From Daldinia sp. FL1419 (taxonomy: Eukaryota; Ascomycota; Sordariomycetes; Xylariales; Hypoxylaceae), in NCBI GenBank assembly GCA_025201765.1, contig MU623437.1, positions 81,584 through 145,583 of the forward strand: DNA of 64,000 nucleotides. The letters are read 5' to 3'. Shown piece by piece: positions 46,219 to 57,665 of the stretch. The notes under the pieces were generated by a model. That model ran no database searches, was not told the origin of the DNA, and saw only the letters and a program-made list of their open reading frames with translations. The position numbers and the translations under genes were made by a program. Position 1 is the stretch's first letter; the number at the start of each line of letters is the position of its first letter.

Positions 46219-47589
46219 ATGCCCGACCTCAATACAGTCCCACCCTCTCCCCACATCCTTGCGGCTTCTAGACAGACTTCTTCCAATCAAAATGGACAAT
46301 CACAGACCTCGCCGCCCCCAGCGCCTATGTCGCCTTCTCTGAATATCCTTCCTTCAAATCAGCAGACCGTCAACCGAACATCCTCGATTTCTCTACCGTC
46401 GCCGCCACTACCCGGAGGTCATACCATGTCGGTTCCACATTCTATCCCCGGACAGGACAATACCGGCGTCGGTGCTGGTCCAGGACCCTTGCGACATCCG
46501 CGACCCTTGACTGCTGCTGAGCTACACACGCAGCTCGAGCAGGAGCAAGAACTTTTGGTATGATCTACTTATCTTAATCTCTACAACGTCGTAACAGGCG
46601 TTCTAACACGATTTCCCTAGGTCAATCGTCTAACTCGTGATTTGGTCATGCTCCGAGCTGCACAAAACTCGTCGGTAGCTTCTAATGCTTCGTCTACGAG
46701 CGCATCGGCCTCTGCCGATCCTACCCACCCCTCATCCTTCACCGACACCCACCTTCTATCCGGACCAGGATTCCCTCTCCCAACGACGAGTGCGGACCGT
46801 CGACATCATCGAACGAACTCGAGTGCCAGCACACGTAGCTTGAGCCAGTCCGCTGCTGCTACCCAAGGCTCGATGCCCGCCCCGATACCAATTCCGCAAC
46901 CCCACTCCGGAAGTGCTGCTTCGGTCTTGGAAGCGGCACGGAATCCCCGAGCGGCACCGGGGATGAGTCGACAGAACAGCACAGCTTCTCAGCGCAGCCA
47001 AAGCCGAAACCACTCGCCTCACCCATATCACGTTAGCACTAGTTTAGGCTCTTCGTACACCCAATCACATGGTGCTCCTTACGACTACGGATCTGGTTAT
47101 TTCCCTCGGGCCTACGCATCTTCTAACACGAGCGTGGCGGCTACCCCCGGCTCAGAGTTGTCGCCAGGACTCTTGCCGGCCACTCTACGCTACGAGGAGA
47201 CGGCTCATTATCGACAGGAGTTGGATTCGGCCAAGCGTGAGAACGAGAATCTCAAGAGACGGATCAAGGAGTTGGAACGAGCTCTACGGGACCGTCGACA
47301 GAGCGACGCCGGTCGCGTTAGTGGGGGAAGAGACCGAAGCGAGAGTGCCAGTACCACGGCCAGCGTCAGCGTCAGCGGCGCGACGGGGATCGGGGGTGTC
47401 ATCGGAGGCGGCACAACCATCGCTGGAGACCGCCGAGGAGAGCGTAGAGCTATCGAGCGAGGGATTAGTAATTTGAGCATCTCAGGAAGCATCGGAGCCG
47501 GCGTTCCTGAAGAAGAGGTCAAGGTAGGCGAGAGTGCCGCAAGTGCGGGTCTACCAGTTGCTAGAGATCAGACTCAGGACGCGAAGTAA
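46219..47589 (+). CDS. Ser-rich protein with two short coiled coils, 435 aa
   Basis: Two exons, 46219-46557 and 46621-47589, with a 63-nt intron (GTATGA...CCCTAG) containing an in-frame stop. The ATG at 46219 (MPDLNTVPPSPHILAASRQ) is the first one in frame. The protein is largely disordered (Ser, Pro, Thr, Gln). A helix at about 98-127 (LTAAELHTQLEQEQELLVNR) is interrupted at gene level exactly by the intron. A second, basic/leucine-containing coiled coil lies at about 304-339 (RQELDSAKRENENLKRRIKE). It then ends in a Gly/Ser/Thr-rich tail. There is no bZIP basic region before the second helix, so a transcription-factor reading is not supported. Homologues exist, I believe, as hypothetical proteins in filamentous ascomycetes. 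Function unknown. Confidence 0.83.
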
Positions 47590-49026
47590 ATATTTATGTT
47601 AATTCTTAACTGTATGTCTTGACTGCCAGCTTGCGCAGTATATCTCAGGAGAGAGATGGTCAATCGGACCTCCGTATTATCGGGAAATTGGACGGATTAG
47701 TGGCTGTATCAATGGCCGAATGAAGTCTAATTTATTATTCCCAGAGCGATGTCTTGGCCTGTCTCGATGGTCTAGATTAATATTTATACCAAGTAGACGT
47801 GCTTTGTGTCCAAGTGCTTTGATTGTATGGCTTGCCGTGTCTATTACGCTGAATATTGTCTACCCGACCTTGACTTACGACATTGTATAATTAATTCCCA
47901 TTCTAACGCAAGTCGAATATCGATTTTCCATTACTCTAGGTATTATCAAACTAATTGGAGCTGAAGAATAATTCGCTCTATTGGACAAGTCGATAGTAAA
48001 GTTACCCCTATTCTACGTTCACGATAATACCCCTTTTTTTTACTTGCTCCGTAAACTACGACTATAGAACTAAACTCTTGAACTGGTACGTATTTTACCT
48101 AGGCAGGCTAGGCTAGGCAGCTTAGATAATTGAGATACCCCGGATTGTTCGCTTGTTATTAGACTGGTTGTTAGACTGGGGCTCCTCCCCCTTTATTCTT
48201 TAGCTTCGATGGCGCAATCGCAGCTAACGAGTTTTGTCAGTTTCGTCAGCGCATTTCACCGAGACCGCGCCGCGCACAGGGGAACTTATTTCAGGTAGTA
48301 GTTGTAGTTAGTAACAAATCGCAGCGGGATTACACCTGCAATTACACCTGCAGTTATACTTGCGTACCTAGGTAGGTTAGGTGCGGCTCTAAAATCTATT
48401 ACTGTTGCAACTTTATCTGCTTACTCTTACGGTGCACACTTAATTACAGGAATAGTTACGAGATTCGACGACGTATGGTTATAAGTCTCTCTTTACGACT
48501 CTCGACTCAACCCATTGATCTTTGAGGACTACAATAACTAAAATGTCTACACTCGCAAATAAAATACAGCTCCATAACAGTGAAAAAATAAAAAATGAAA
48601 TAAAATAAATAAAATAAAATAAAAGGCTCACTAACGACAAGCCGCGGCCCTAAGCGGCGATTTGTCCTAGTCAGTGTACCGGCGTCAGTCAGACTGTCAC
48701 GCTATCAGCGAAAAAGTACGGATCCAGACAATCACGCAATAGGCTCCACTCGAAAATTTCGAGCTCCCTCTGGGTCCTTGGGTCTTTGGTTCATTACATG
48801 GCGACGACTATGCCTGTATATATAATACGTGCTCGCATGCGCTGTGCTACTCTTGTAATCATGGCGTTGTGTCGTGGAACAATACTTGATTTCTTCTTTC
48901 GCCTCTCGCAGTTCTGAGTTGTTGCTGTTGCATTTGTACTTGCTCTGTTGGGTGGCGAGTAGACTTGCTTCCTCGAGCAATATCGTTGACACTTTAGAGT
49001 CTTCGGAATTTAGAGTCTTTGGAAAA
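47590..49026. other. Intergenic region upstream of the UNC93-like gene
   Basis: 1.4 kb. It has a 12-bp tandem triplet (attacacctgca twice, then gttatacttgcg; about 48330-48366), a 12-bp duplication around ttagactgg (about 48154-48178), and an A-rich (AAAAT/AAATA)n tract (about 48583-48623). The open frame runs upstream of ATG 49027 to 48874 but contains no other ATG, which supports 49027 as the start. Confidence 0.5.
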
Positions 49027-50511
49027 ATGGCGTCTTCGACTTCGGATTACACCGAACACCAGGACGATGGTGTCGTTACGTCCACGGCTTCCAAGCCGCT
49101 GAAGCACTCCATCTTCCGGTCTGTACCCTTCCAGATCGCCGTCGCATGCGGTGTCTCCTTTACCGCGCCGGGTATGTGGGATGCGCTCGGCGGCCTAGGA
49201 GCGGGCGGCGCAGCTGAACCCTACGCCGTATCAGCGGCTAACGCTCTCGTATACGGTCTCTTCTCCGTCGTCTGCGTAGCTGCTGGTGCAATCAACAACC
49301 GCATCGGTCTGCCGTACGGTCTCGCTCTCGGTGCTATCGGTTATCCGCTCTACGGCGCTGGTCTTTACACCAACAACGTAAACGCCACCACCTGGTTCAT
49401 GCTCTTCGGTAGCGCGCTTTGCGGTATCTCGGCTGGTTTCTTCTGGGCTGCTGAGGCTGCTATCATCATCGGCTACCCGAGCCCCAAGGACCGCGCCTTT
49501 TACCTTGCTATCTGGCAGTCTGCTAAGGCTGCTGGTCCTATTGTTGGCGGTGCTATTAACCTTGGTCTGAATGCGCAACGCTCTACGGCAGGCTCCGTCG
49601 GCTCTGCTACGTACATCGTCTTCATCGCTATCATGTGCTTGGGCCTACCTATCGCACTTTGCCTTAGCCCCGCGAGCAAGGTCTGGCGTCACGACGGAAC
49701 TCGTGTCGTCGTGCGCAAGGAGGCGACCTGGGGCGCCGAGTTCCGGGCTGTTGGTGTATTGTTGGTATCGCGCCGTGTGCTGCTGCTTCTTCCGGCTTTC
49801 TTCATCAGCTACTTCTACAACGGCTTCGTCAGCACGTGGTTAACGACGTATTTCACCGTGCGCTCGCGTGCATTCTCCTCATTCTTTACCAACTTCGCTG
49901 GTATCTTTAGCTCGTTCATCGTTGCTTCCCTACTCGACCGACAGAACATTCACATCCGAACGCGTGCCCGCATCGCTTTTACTGCTATCGTTACCATCCT
50001 TATCGGTACCTGGATTTGGGCGACAATCCTACAGAAGCGATTCTACGACGCGCCAGCGGCTCCTGTGTTCGATTGGTTCAAGGGCGGCTTCGGCTCTGCA
50101 TATGCGCTTGTTTTCTTTTGGACCTTCGGAGGCCAGGCTTTCCAGCAGTTCCTCTACTGGCTCGTTGGACAGTACGCGACGGACTTGTCTTCGCTATCTC
50201 ATCACACGGGTATTCTGCGAGGTGTTGAGGCTCTCGGACAGACGGTTGCTTGGGCGTATGTTCTCCTTTCCCCTAAATCTCAGACTATTTAGCCAAATAC
50301 TAACCTTCTTTTTCGCAGCATGCAATCCGAAGGCAACGCCAACCATTTCGTTAGTATCGGTCTCAACTTCGGTATCACCATCCTATGTATCCCCTTCACG
50401 TGGATTGTGCTCTCGGAGCTTGACCACAGCCACGAGATCAAAGTCACGGAGGAGCAAGTCATAGTAGCTGACCCGGACAAGAAGCAAGACAGCATCGCTG
50501 CTTCTGTTTGA
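49027..50511 (+). CDS. UNC93-like MFS transporter, 473 aa
   Basis: Two exons, 49027-50255 and 50319-50511; the 63-nt intron (GTATGT, branch TACTAAC, TCGCAG) joins QTVAWA to MQSEGNANHF. About 11-12 hydrophobic helices span the protein, with the fungal UNC93-family words PGMWDALGGLGAGG (about 51-64), NRIGLPYGLALGAIGYPLYG and GFFWAAEAAIIIGYPSPKDR. The length is typical. The N-terminus is short and cytosolic, the C-terminus hydrophilic. Members are membrane proteins of uncertain substrate; some lie in fungal secondary-metabolite clusters, where they are annotated as UNC93-like (for example in notoamide clusters). Here the next genes downstream are another transporter and a flavoenzyme on the same strand, which fits a metabolic neighbourhood but proves nothing. 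Confidence 0.9.
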
Positions 50512-51989
50512 TTTCTTGGCTTTTGGAATTGTAGTATATATGGTTGAAAACGATTGAGGATTATAATTTCATGAACTGTGTGACACCTCGCAAGAGCGAA
50601 TGGATCGGCAATAGAGATTAGGAGCTTTGGATGATACCCTATTTATAGACATACGAAGAGATATATTTACCGATTTCCGGTAGAACCTGTCCTACTTGTC
50701 CTACTTGCCTCACCAGCGACTTTTTGGTATTGGGAATCCTCGTGATCGTTTTGTAGCATCGCCCAGGTGGTTGGAGTACATGTCGGTTTAATCTTCAATT
50801 AGCCCAAGCCTAGGATATGCTTTTTACATGAAGGCGCATACCTACATATTGACCGTCACACAGACTACGTATCAGTTGTTTCACAGCTTGACAATCGAAT
50901 AGACTGTGTTTGGGACCAAGACACGTGGGTCGTCGGACGACAACACTACGTGCAACAGTAATGCTTATATGCAACTCAGCTTAGAAGACGACGATGATTT
51001 TGAAATCTTTATTCGGTATAAACGCTACTTGCGAAGAGCTACAGCTATTTCCCCCTATTACTTACAGGCCCTGTCTGCAAGGAAGGATATGAATCATTCT
51101 GAATCATATTCTCATCATAGATCTCACTCCCTTGCCGGACAAATATCGAAGCGAATATCATGAGACCCATCAGCTGGCCTGGGTCAAACGGGTAAAATTA
51201 TTTGGCGGTGTGGATACTGGCGTTTTGGGACCCTGAACCGTGTACTCGGGTCTCTACCGTAGTGCCGAAGGCGCGGGATACGCACTGACGCTCGCCCTCA
51301 CCTAAGTGCCAGACAGCTTGGGTACATGGCTCATCTCAGCGTTGATTCGTTGATTCTTTTATGCTATTCCTAGAGCGGTATATCTCGAGACTTTTCAACG
51401 TTTTTATCTGTTGATCCATTCAAGTGGAGAGTGTACATACATAGGAGTTTAGGTAGCTGATCTCAAGATCTTGCTTCTCGCTGATTTATGTATCTGGTTG
51501 CTTTGGGAATCTATTCGTGTAGACTTGTCTCCTTTTGTTTTTACTAGCCACACATGTTAGAACAAGGCTCTACAACCGCATACGGGCATCTATCGGGCAA
51601 GGATAGCCTCAGGTCTTTGTATAGTATTATACGTTAAGTTGCATAATAGACGTAAAGACTAGCCCCTCTTCCTCTTCACATTCTCTCTTCCCTGTACCTG
51701 GATATTGGTCGTGTAAGCTAACTGATTCTAGTTACTTGCACGGATAAAAAAATCCCTTCGGATCCCTGTCCGCTCATAATGCAACATCATTCTAATTTCA
51801 CCGTTTTATTTCGTTTTCCATTCGGTGTTAGGACGGCAACCGACGTAGTCCAACGTTATCTAGCATTGATGGCGCTCGCTCGGTGTGACTCAAAACTAGA
51901 GATGGCTCGTATATAATGAGTTGTCTGTGTCGCTTGGATTTCTATCGTAGTATTCGTAGTCAAGGGGATTTAATCGTACTCAAAGCATC
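50512..51989. other. Intergenic region between two transporter genes
   Basis: 1.5 kb. A 9-bp duplication tgtcctact lies at 50688-50705, followed by the partial unit tgcctcacc. A plus-strand frame of 85 codons (50906-51163) has no ATG at its start and no recognisable content. No gene supported. Confidence 0.5.
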
Positions 51990-53590
51990 ATGACTACTAA
52001 TGAAGAGCCGCGGCCGACTTCTTACCGACGGTTTGCGAGTGCTCTCGACCAGCTTGTCTGGATGCCGCCTTGGGTAAGATGGGACCCAGAAGCGAACCAC
52101 GATCTCAGTTGGGGAATGAACATCTTGTTTGGTTTGGTGAGTAAAGGCTATTTCCGTTCTGCTAGTGATAAAACGAAACTCTGAAAATTCAGACTGAATG
52201 CTTACTCCTACTAGTCGGCGTCTTTCAGTGTTGCGAATCTGTATTACAGTCATCCTATCCTCAATATCCTTGCGGATGACTTTAATATCTCGGACCAACG
52301 TGCTTCGTTGGTCCCGACCATGACCCAAGCCGGGTACGCCGCCGGACTTCTTCTTATAGTACCTGTTGGCGACATTGTCCGACGACGGCCCATGATTCTG
52401 AGTCTGATATTCGTAACGGCTCTAATAGTAAGATTAGCATTTCAACTGGAGGGAATCTAGCTAACTCATCCCAGTGGCTTGGCTGTACCCTTACGCAGTC
52501 CTTCTCGTCATTCCTCGGCCTGTCGTTTGTCGTCGGCCTCTTGACCGTAACTCCGCAACTCATGTTCCCGTTAGCGGTCCAATATGCTCCGCAACGGCAC
52601 CGGACCACCATGATATCGGTAGTCATGTCCGGCCTCGTGTTTGGTGTTCTCGTTGCGCGTCTTCTTGCCGGTATCGTTACTCAATACACGTCGTGGAGAA
52701 ACGTCTATTGGATTTCGTTCGGCCTTCAAGCGCTTGTCTGGATCCTGTTGTTTTTCACTATGCCTGACTATCCTACCTTGAGCCCCGACACGTCTTATCC
52801 GAGAATCCTCCTGAAGATCGTTACTCTCCCTTTTCTCAAGCCGGATCTTACTCAGATGGCGCTTATAGCCTTTTTGACGTCGGGAATGTTTACGTCTTTC
52901 TGGACGACCTTGACATTCCAACTAGCCGATGTTTTCCACCTGTCGACACTGGCAATTGGCTTGTTTGCTCTTATCGGAATCTCGCCCGTGTTCCTTAACC
53001 CGGTCATCTCTCGCTTGTTGATATCGCGGCTACATCCTCATGGTACACTCATTATTGCGCACCTAGGAACTCTCGCGGCAATCTGCATCGGTACATTTGT
53101 CGGCACCTTTTCACTTGCGGGCCCTGTCATCTGGGCCTTTTTCGGCGACCTTGGAATGAATACAATCGTCGTAGGAAACCGCGTGGCTATTGCACACGTC
53201 GACCCGAAAGCCCAGAATGCTGTCAATTCCGTCTACATGGTTCATACGTTTTGCGGCCAGCTTTTTGGCACGGCGGTGGGCAATGCCCTCTACGCAAAGG
53301 GAGGTTGGACGTGGTCCGGCGCCTTTAACATCGCGCAGATGATAGCCGGATTGTTAATTCTTGTCGTGCGAGGGCCACATGAGAAGCGTTGGTTGGGTTG
53401 GAGAGGTGGATGGGACATGAGAAAACCCAAGGTAGAGGACAACAACTCGCCATCCAGGCCGCGAGCCGATGTCGAGGCAAACGGCGAAGACGCGCCTACT
53501 GATATTCCGACTGAAGTGCCTACCGAAGTACCTACCGAAGATGAAGGTTCGAGAGAGAAGATAGGAAATAGCGATGAAAAAAGGCAGTAG
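51990..53590 (+). CDS. MFS transporter of bacterial NepI/YbcL-like type, 491 aa
   Basis: Three exons: 51990-52136, 52215-52427, 52475-53590. Introns of 78 and 47 nt use GT-AG; the short second one has CTAAC before the acceptor. Joined text reads LFGL-SASFSVANLYYSHPILNILADDF, then VTALI-WLGCTLTQSFSS and FVVGLLTVTPQLMFPLAV. 'VANLYY.HPIL', 'PTMTQAGYAAGLLLIVPVGD' and 'PQRHRTTMISVVMSGLVFGV' are the hallmarks of the NepI-like 12-helix family, which is abundant in bacteria and scattered in fungi. The C-tail has a short degenerate repeat (PTEVPTEVPTEDE). Substrate unknown (bacterial relatives export nucleosides, sugars or drugs). The stop is followed after 21 bp by AATAAA (53612-53617). It lies 477 bp before a flavoenzyme gene on the same strand. 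Confidence 0.88.
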
Positions 53591-54067
53591 ATTGCCTCAG
53601 TTAGCTATGGGAATAAACTCTTTTTCACTTCTTTACATAAAATAGTTAACAGATAATTTAGGGAATTTCGTTCAACATATGTCTTAGATAGGTATATTAA
53701 TAAAATCGACCAAATAGAGCAGCTATTTGTAGATTAGCTTGAATGGTATCAAGTTGTGATCCTTACTTCGAAGCCTCTATTGATATCGGCTACTAAAGTC
53801 ACGCATATGTGAGTAACCTGAATGGCTTGAGTATTTCCTTATCTACCTACCTAGGTATGAATCCCCGTGTATAAATGCGGGGGATTATTACCTTTCCCTT
53901 CGTTTTAACCTCGAATTTGAATTTACTGATCCGATTCAACTATTAGATCTGAAGGTTGTCACGGCGTGAATTCTGTATTTCACTACGAGTTTTCTCTAGT
54001 TTTCTCTAGTTTCCTCTAGTTATCGCCAATAAATTCATCGTTTTTATTCTACGGACTATCTTAGACA
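53591..54067. other. Short spacer and leader of the FAD oxidoreductase gene
   Basis: 477 bp with AATAAA at 53612-53617 (probable polyadenylation signal of the MFS gene), a TACCTACCTAGGTA word at about 53842-53856, and a 10-bp tandem triplet (53988-54017) in the leader. Confidence 0.55.
53988..54017. repeat. 10-bp tandem triplet in a 5' leader
   Basis: agttttctct, agttttctct, agtttcctct in direct succession, 50 bp before the ATG of the FAD oxidoreductase gene. A pyrimidine-rich leader near the transcription start is usual in fungi; its tandem structure is the notable part. Confidence 0.75.
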
Positions 54068-55511
54068 ATGGACAAACGCGCTGCAATCCCCGTTACGCTG
54101 CCGAGGGAAAACCCCACCCAGAGCTACTGGCAGCTCGGTCCCGACGAGATCGCCGACATGCGCTCAACTACTTCATTACCGGAGAAGGCGGAAGTTGTCA
54201 TTATTGGTAGCGGCATCACTGGAGCCGCAATGGCCTACAATCTTTTAGAGAGTGGCACCCGCGACATAGTCATGCTAGAGGCTCGGCAGGCATGTTCGGG
54301 TGCGACGGGACGGAACGGTATGTTCTGACTCCTAGCTACTTACCTACAAACTAACATTGCCTTGGGTAGGCGGTCATACGAAGGCAGCATCTTACCTCCT
54401 ATTCCTAGAGAATGAAAAGCATTATGGCACTGCCTTGGCTGTTAAAATTGCTCGCCTCGAGCTGGCCAACGTTCGCGCCGTGCACGCGTTCGCAAGGGAA
54501 CATGAGATTGATTGCGATAGTCACCCATGCGAAACAGTGGATGTGGTTTACGATGCGACGCGATGGGAATTTGACCAGCGTGTTGTTAAGGCCATGCAGG
54601 ATGCCATGCCCAGTGATGATGCCTCTATCTACGCCATACATAATGCCCAAGAAACGCGGTCAAAGTTCTTCTGTGGTCGCGAGGGAGACGAAGGTGTATG
54701 CGGTGCTTTATCATACGAGGCAGGGAGTTTGAGCTCCTACAAGTTTACCATTGGAGTGCTGAAATTGTGCTTAAAAAGGGGACTCAACTTGCAGACTAAT
54801 ACCCCCGCGCTAAATCTAGAAAAGCTCGAAGGCGGTGGCTGGAAGATCGAGACTCCTAATGGGTCAATACTAGCACAAAGGGTTGTGCTAGCTACGAATG
54901 CGTATACTGCGAAGATTTGGAAGAAATTCCAAGGAGTTATCGTTCCGCTGCGTGGACATGTTACTGCACAGCGGCCCGGTTCGAACGTACCAAAGGACCT
55001 AGCCGGGTCGTATAGCTTCTTTAGCGAAAAGGGGTACGACTACATGATTCGGCGGCCAGAAGGCACCAAATACGAGGGAGACATTGTGATTGGCGGTAGC
55101 CTCTCCAAGGCCGTCGCGGACGGCCTCGAAGAATACGGCACGACAGATGATACGGCACTTAACGAAGACATCGTAAAAGCTCTCGAGGAAAGCCTTCCGA
55201 TATACTTTGGCGACAACTGGGGCGAAGATGACCGACGAGGGCGCATACGCAATGCGTGGACTGGTATCATGGGATACAGTCCCGACGGTTTTCCTTTCGT
55301 CGGGGAGGTGCCAGGAGAGAAAGACCTTTGGGTCTCTGCTGGTTTCCAAGGTAACGGCATGGTTCTCTGTTGGATGTGTGCGCGCGCGCTTATGATCATG
55401 ATGAACGACCGTCCTGGCGAGGTTGGAAAACTCGATTCTTGGTTCCCCGAAGTGTACAAGATTACCGAAGGCAGGCTTCGCTTGGCATTTAAAGGCCGTT
55501 TGCGAAACTAA
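54068..55511 (+). CDS. FAD-dependent oxidoreductase, D-amino-acid-oxidase (DAO) family, 463 aa
   Basis: Two exons, 54068-54317 and 54370-55511; the 52-nt intron (GTATGT...GGGTAG) falls in the FAD-contact segment and joins SGATGRN to GGHTKAA. The N-terminal Rossmann motif is VVIIGSGITGAAMAYNL (about 43-59), followed by LEARQACSGATGRNGGH, the form typical of gamma-glutamylputrescine-oxidase-like and glycine-oxidase-like DAO enzymes. The C-terminal FAD region is WTGIMGYSPDGFPFVGEVPG and VSAGFQGNGMVLCWM. Such enzymes oxidise an amine or amino acid, releasing H2O2 and ammonia; the substrate here is not determinable. No peroxisomal SKL-type end (it ends GRLRN). The MFS transporter lies just upstream on the same strand, so a transporter-plus-oxidase pair is a reasonable hypothesis. 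Confidence 0.92.
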
Positions 55512-57665
55512 ACTATTCACGCTAGTAAACTTGGAAGACTCCATCCCAACTATCGTGACGTTTCTAGACGATACAAGATAAGAGTTTTGGACGAAAATTC
55601 TGAAGCATGGGATGCCTCTGGGATGCCTGGCCGCCGGGCTTCCATAGTTTAGGTTAAGGTAGAGCTCTCGCGTAGCAACGAATTTGTTTCTTGAGTCGAT
55701 CTGATAGTACCTGATATGATGATGCGATGATGAATCTAGAAGACCGAGATTATATAAGCCAACGTTGCGAGGAGTTGTAATGTGAGTTGAAGAAGCCTGT
55801 GTTGATGTTGTGAAAACGAGAGTTGGACTGACTTTTCTTCGTCGTGAGCGAAGTGGGAGGTCTCTCTTACCTTATTAATTTTCATGCCGCTATTTTGCTG
55901 GGCAGCGGTCCCTAAACCGCTCACTTCGACGGTGCCAGTGGGGGGTTATGCACTAACGTCGTATCCAAATATCTCTTGTGGGTATGAGGCGATTATACCC
56001 TATTCTCTCCCGTCTCTCTATCTCGCCAAGCTGATCTACTGTACCTAGCACTAAGCACCGGAAATCCCAAGCCTCATGGGACCCCGTGCACTAAGTCCGG
56101 CATATGGCTCTAGCGACTGCCTGTTCTGGTAACATCTTGTTCTTTTCCCCGTGTCGACGTCCTCGCGCTGTAAGTTTTCAGCGAAGACACGAATATCTCC
56201 TTCACCTCGTGGCTACAGAGAGGTAAAATAGCCTATCACAATTCAAGACTAATACGTGTACGTGAATCTAAACACCGTGAAACAAAACTTGTAGTTATTT
56301 GAAGTGATTCCCCGAGCCCCGAAGCCCCCAAATCAGGCCCTGACATACGAATCTTGGCGCGTGCGAAGGGTTGACTAATTGGACACTGACTGGGCGGTCA
56401 GTTGTATTCAGTAACGAATGCATACGTGGTGTTTATACGGTTGAATTAAACGGCTCGTATAGTATTATGTTTACTAATGGTGTAGAATTACTCCCAACGG
56501 TCAAGGTTCTGGTAGGAAGGTCAAGGTAGACATCTATTTTGCTAGACCAGTAATTCATGGGATGTGAATGAGTCTAGAGAACTCGAAAGGATTCACGTTG
56601 TATATATCTTGATTAGATGACTAGACCTTTTTTGGGCTATAAGTATCTCGCTCTCGTTCTCGCTCTCGGTATCTGATAAGGACACCAAGCCTAATTTTCT
56701 CGCAGCTACCAGTGCACACGACGACTAGGTACCCAGTGGACTGATTACTCGCACGGGACCTACCGACCGGTCTGATCTTGATTTTCTTACCATACCAAAA
56801 GAAAGTTTTGAGTGTGACTAGTATAGAGATTTATTAGATACGACTATGTGTAACTAGGTCTAGCTATAGTATAGTATATGACAGTCTGATTTTCAGTCTA
56901 GCGCTTCCAAGAAGCCGTTGTTGATGCTGGTTACATAGCCTGTACCAAACTCAGTAAAGACATTAGAAATCCCCACAATGTTCTCGAACACCTACAGTAT
57001 TAAAGTCCCGGGTATACGTGTATGATCTGATTTCAAATTTACCTAATGACCTACCCGTGGGGTTGACTCGACCCCTTACAAGTCAATCGAAATTTGACTC
57101 ACCCTCCGGTCTGGTCGCCGTGAATTACATATGCCAATGCGTCATTCTTCGGGGGAACAGCGCTGGGTCACATCCGCCTAGAACTCATATGAATGGTGCG
57201 CTGAGAAAAAGGAGGCTCGGACGGTCGGACGCTTAGGCCTGGCAAATATATCCGAGTCCGCTCAGAATTCGGGGATACGAATTACCATTTTTGCTGTTAT
57301 ATCAGTACATGGTGATATGCATGTATGGACCGCGTTATTCGGACTATGCAGCGCGAGATGAAGGCCGAGAAGATTTAGCTTGCGGAGCCGAACATCATCC
57401 TTACACCCCGGTATAAGTGGGCATCTAGAAGGTCGACCGAGATGGATACCTAGATATATAATACTACACTCCCACGCTTTCAAGGACATCATGCCTACCA
57501 AATCACTTGTCTTATCAGATCTAGTTAACCATCCTTCTCTTTACCTTCCGACGAATCGGGGGTTCATACACGTTTCTACTACGTCAGCCAGAAGCTGGGG
57601 AAGAGAATCCTCCCCTTGACACTAACACCCAACAACCCACCAATAAAAATAATTCTTCAGCAACC
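55512..57665. other. Intergenic region, no gene seen
   Basis: 2.2 kb between the DAO-family gene and the FAD monooxygenase gene, both on the plus strand. It contains a gggatgcctc/gggatgcctgg near-duplication at about 55609-55630 and a tctcg(c/t) pyrimidine stretch at about 56644-56672. Short frames lack domains. There is no obvious regulator gene here. Confidence 0.5.

Noticed and set aside
46219..47589. A bZIP transcription factor reading
   Set aside because: The C-terminal coiled coil is not preceded by the basic DNA-contact pattern (N..A..CR) of bZIP proteins.
50906..51163. An 85-codon plus-strand frame between the transporters
   Set aside because: No ATG at its start and no recognisable content.
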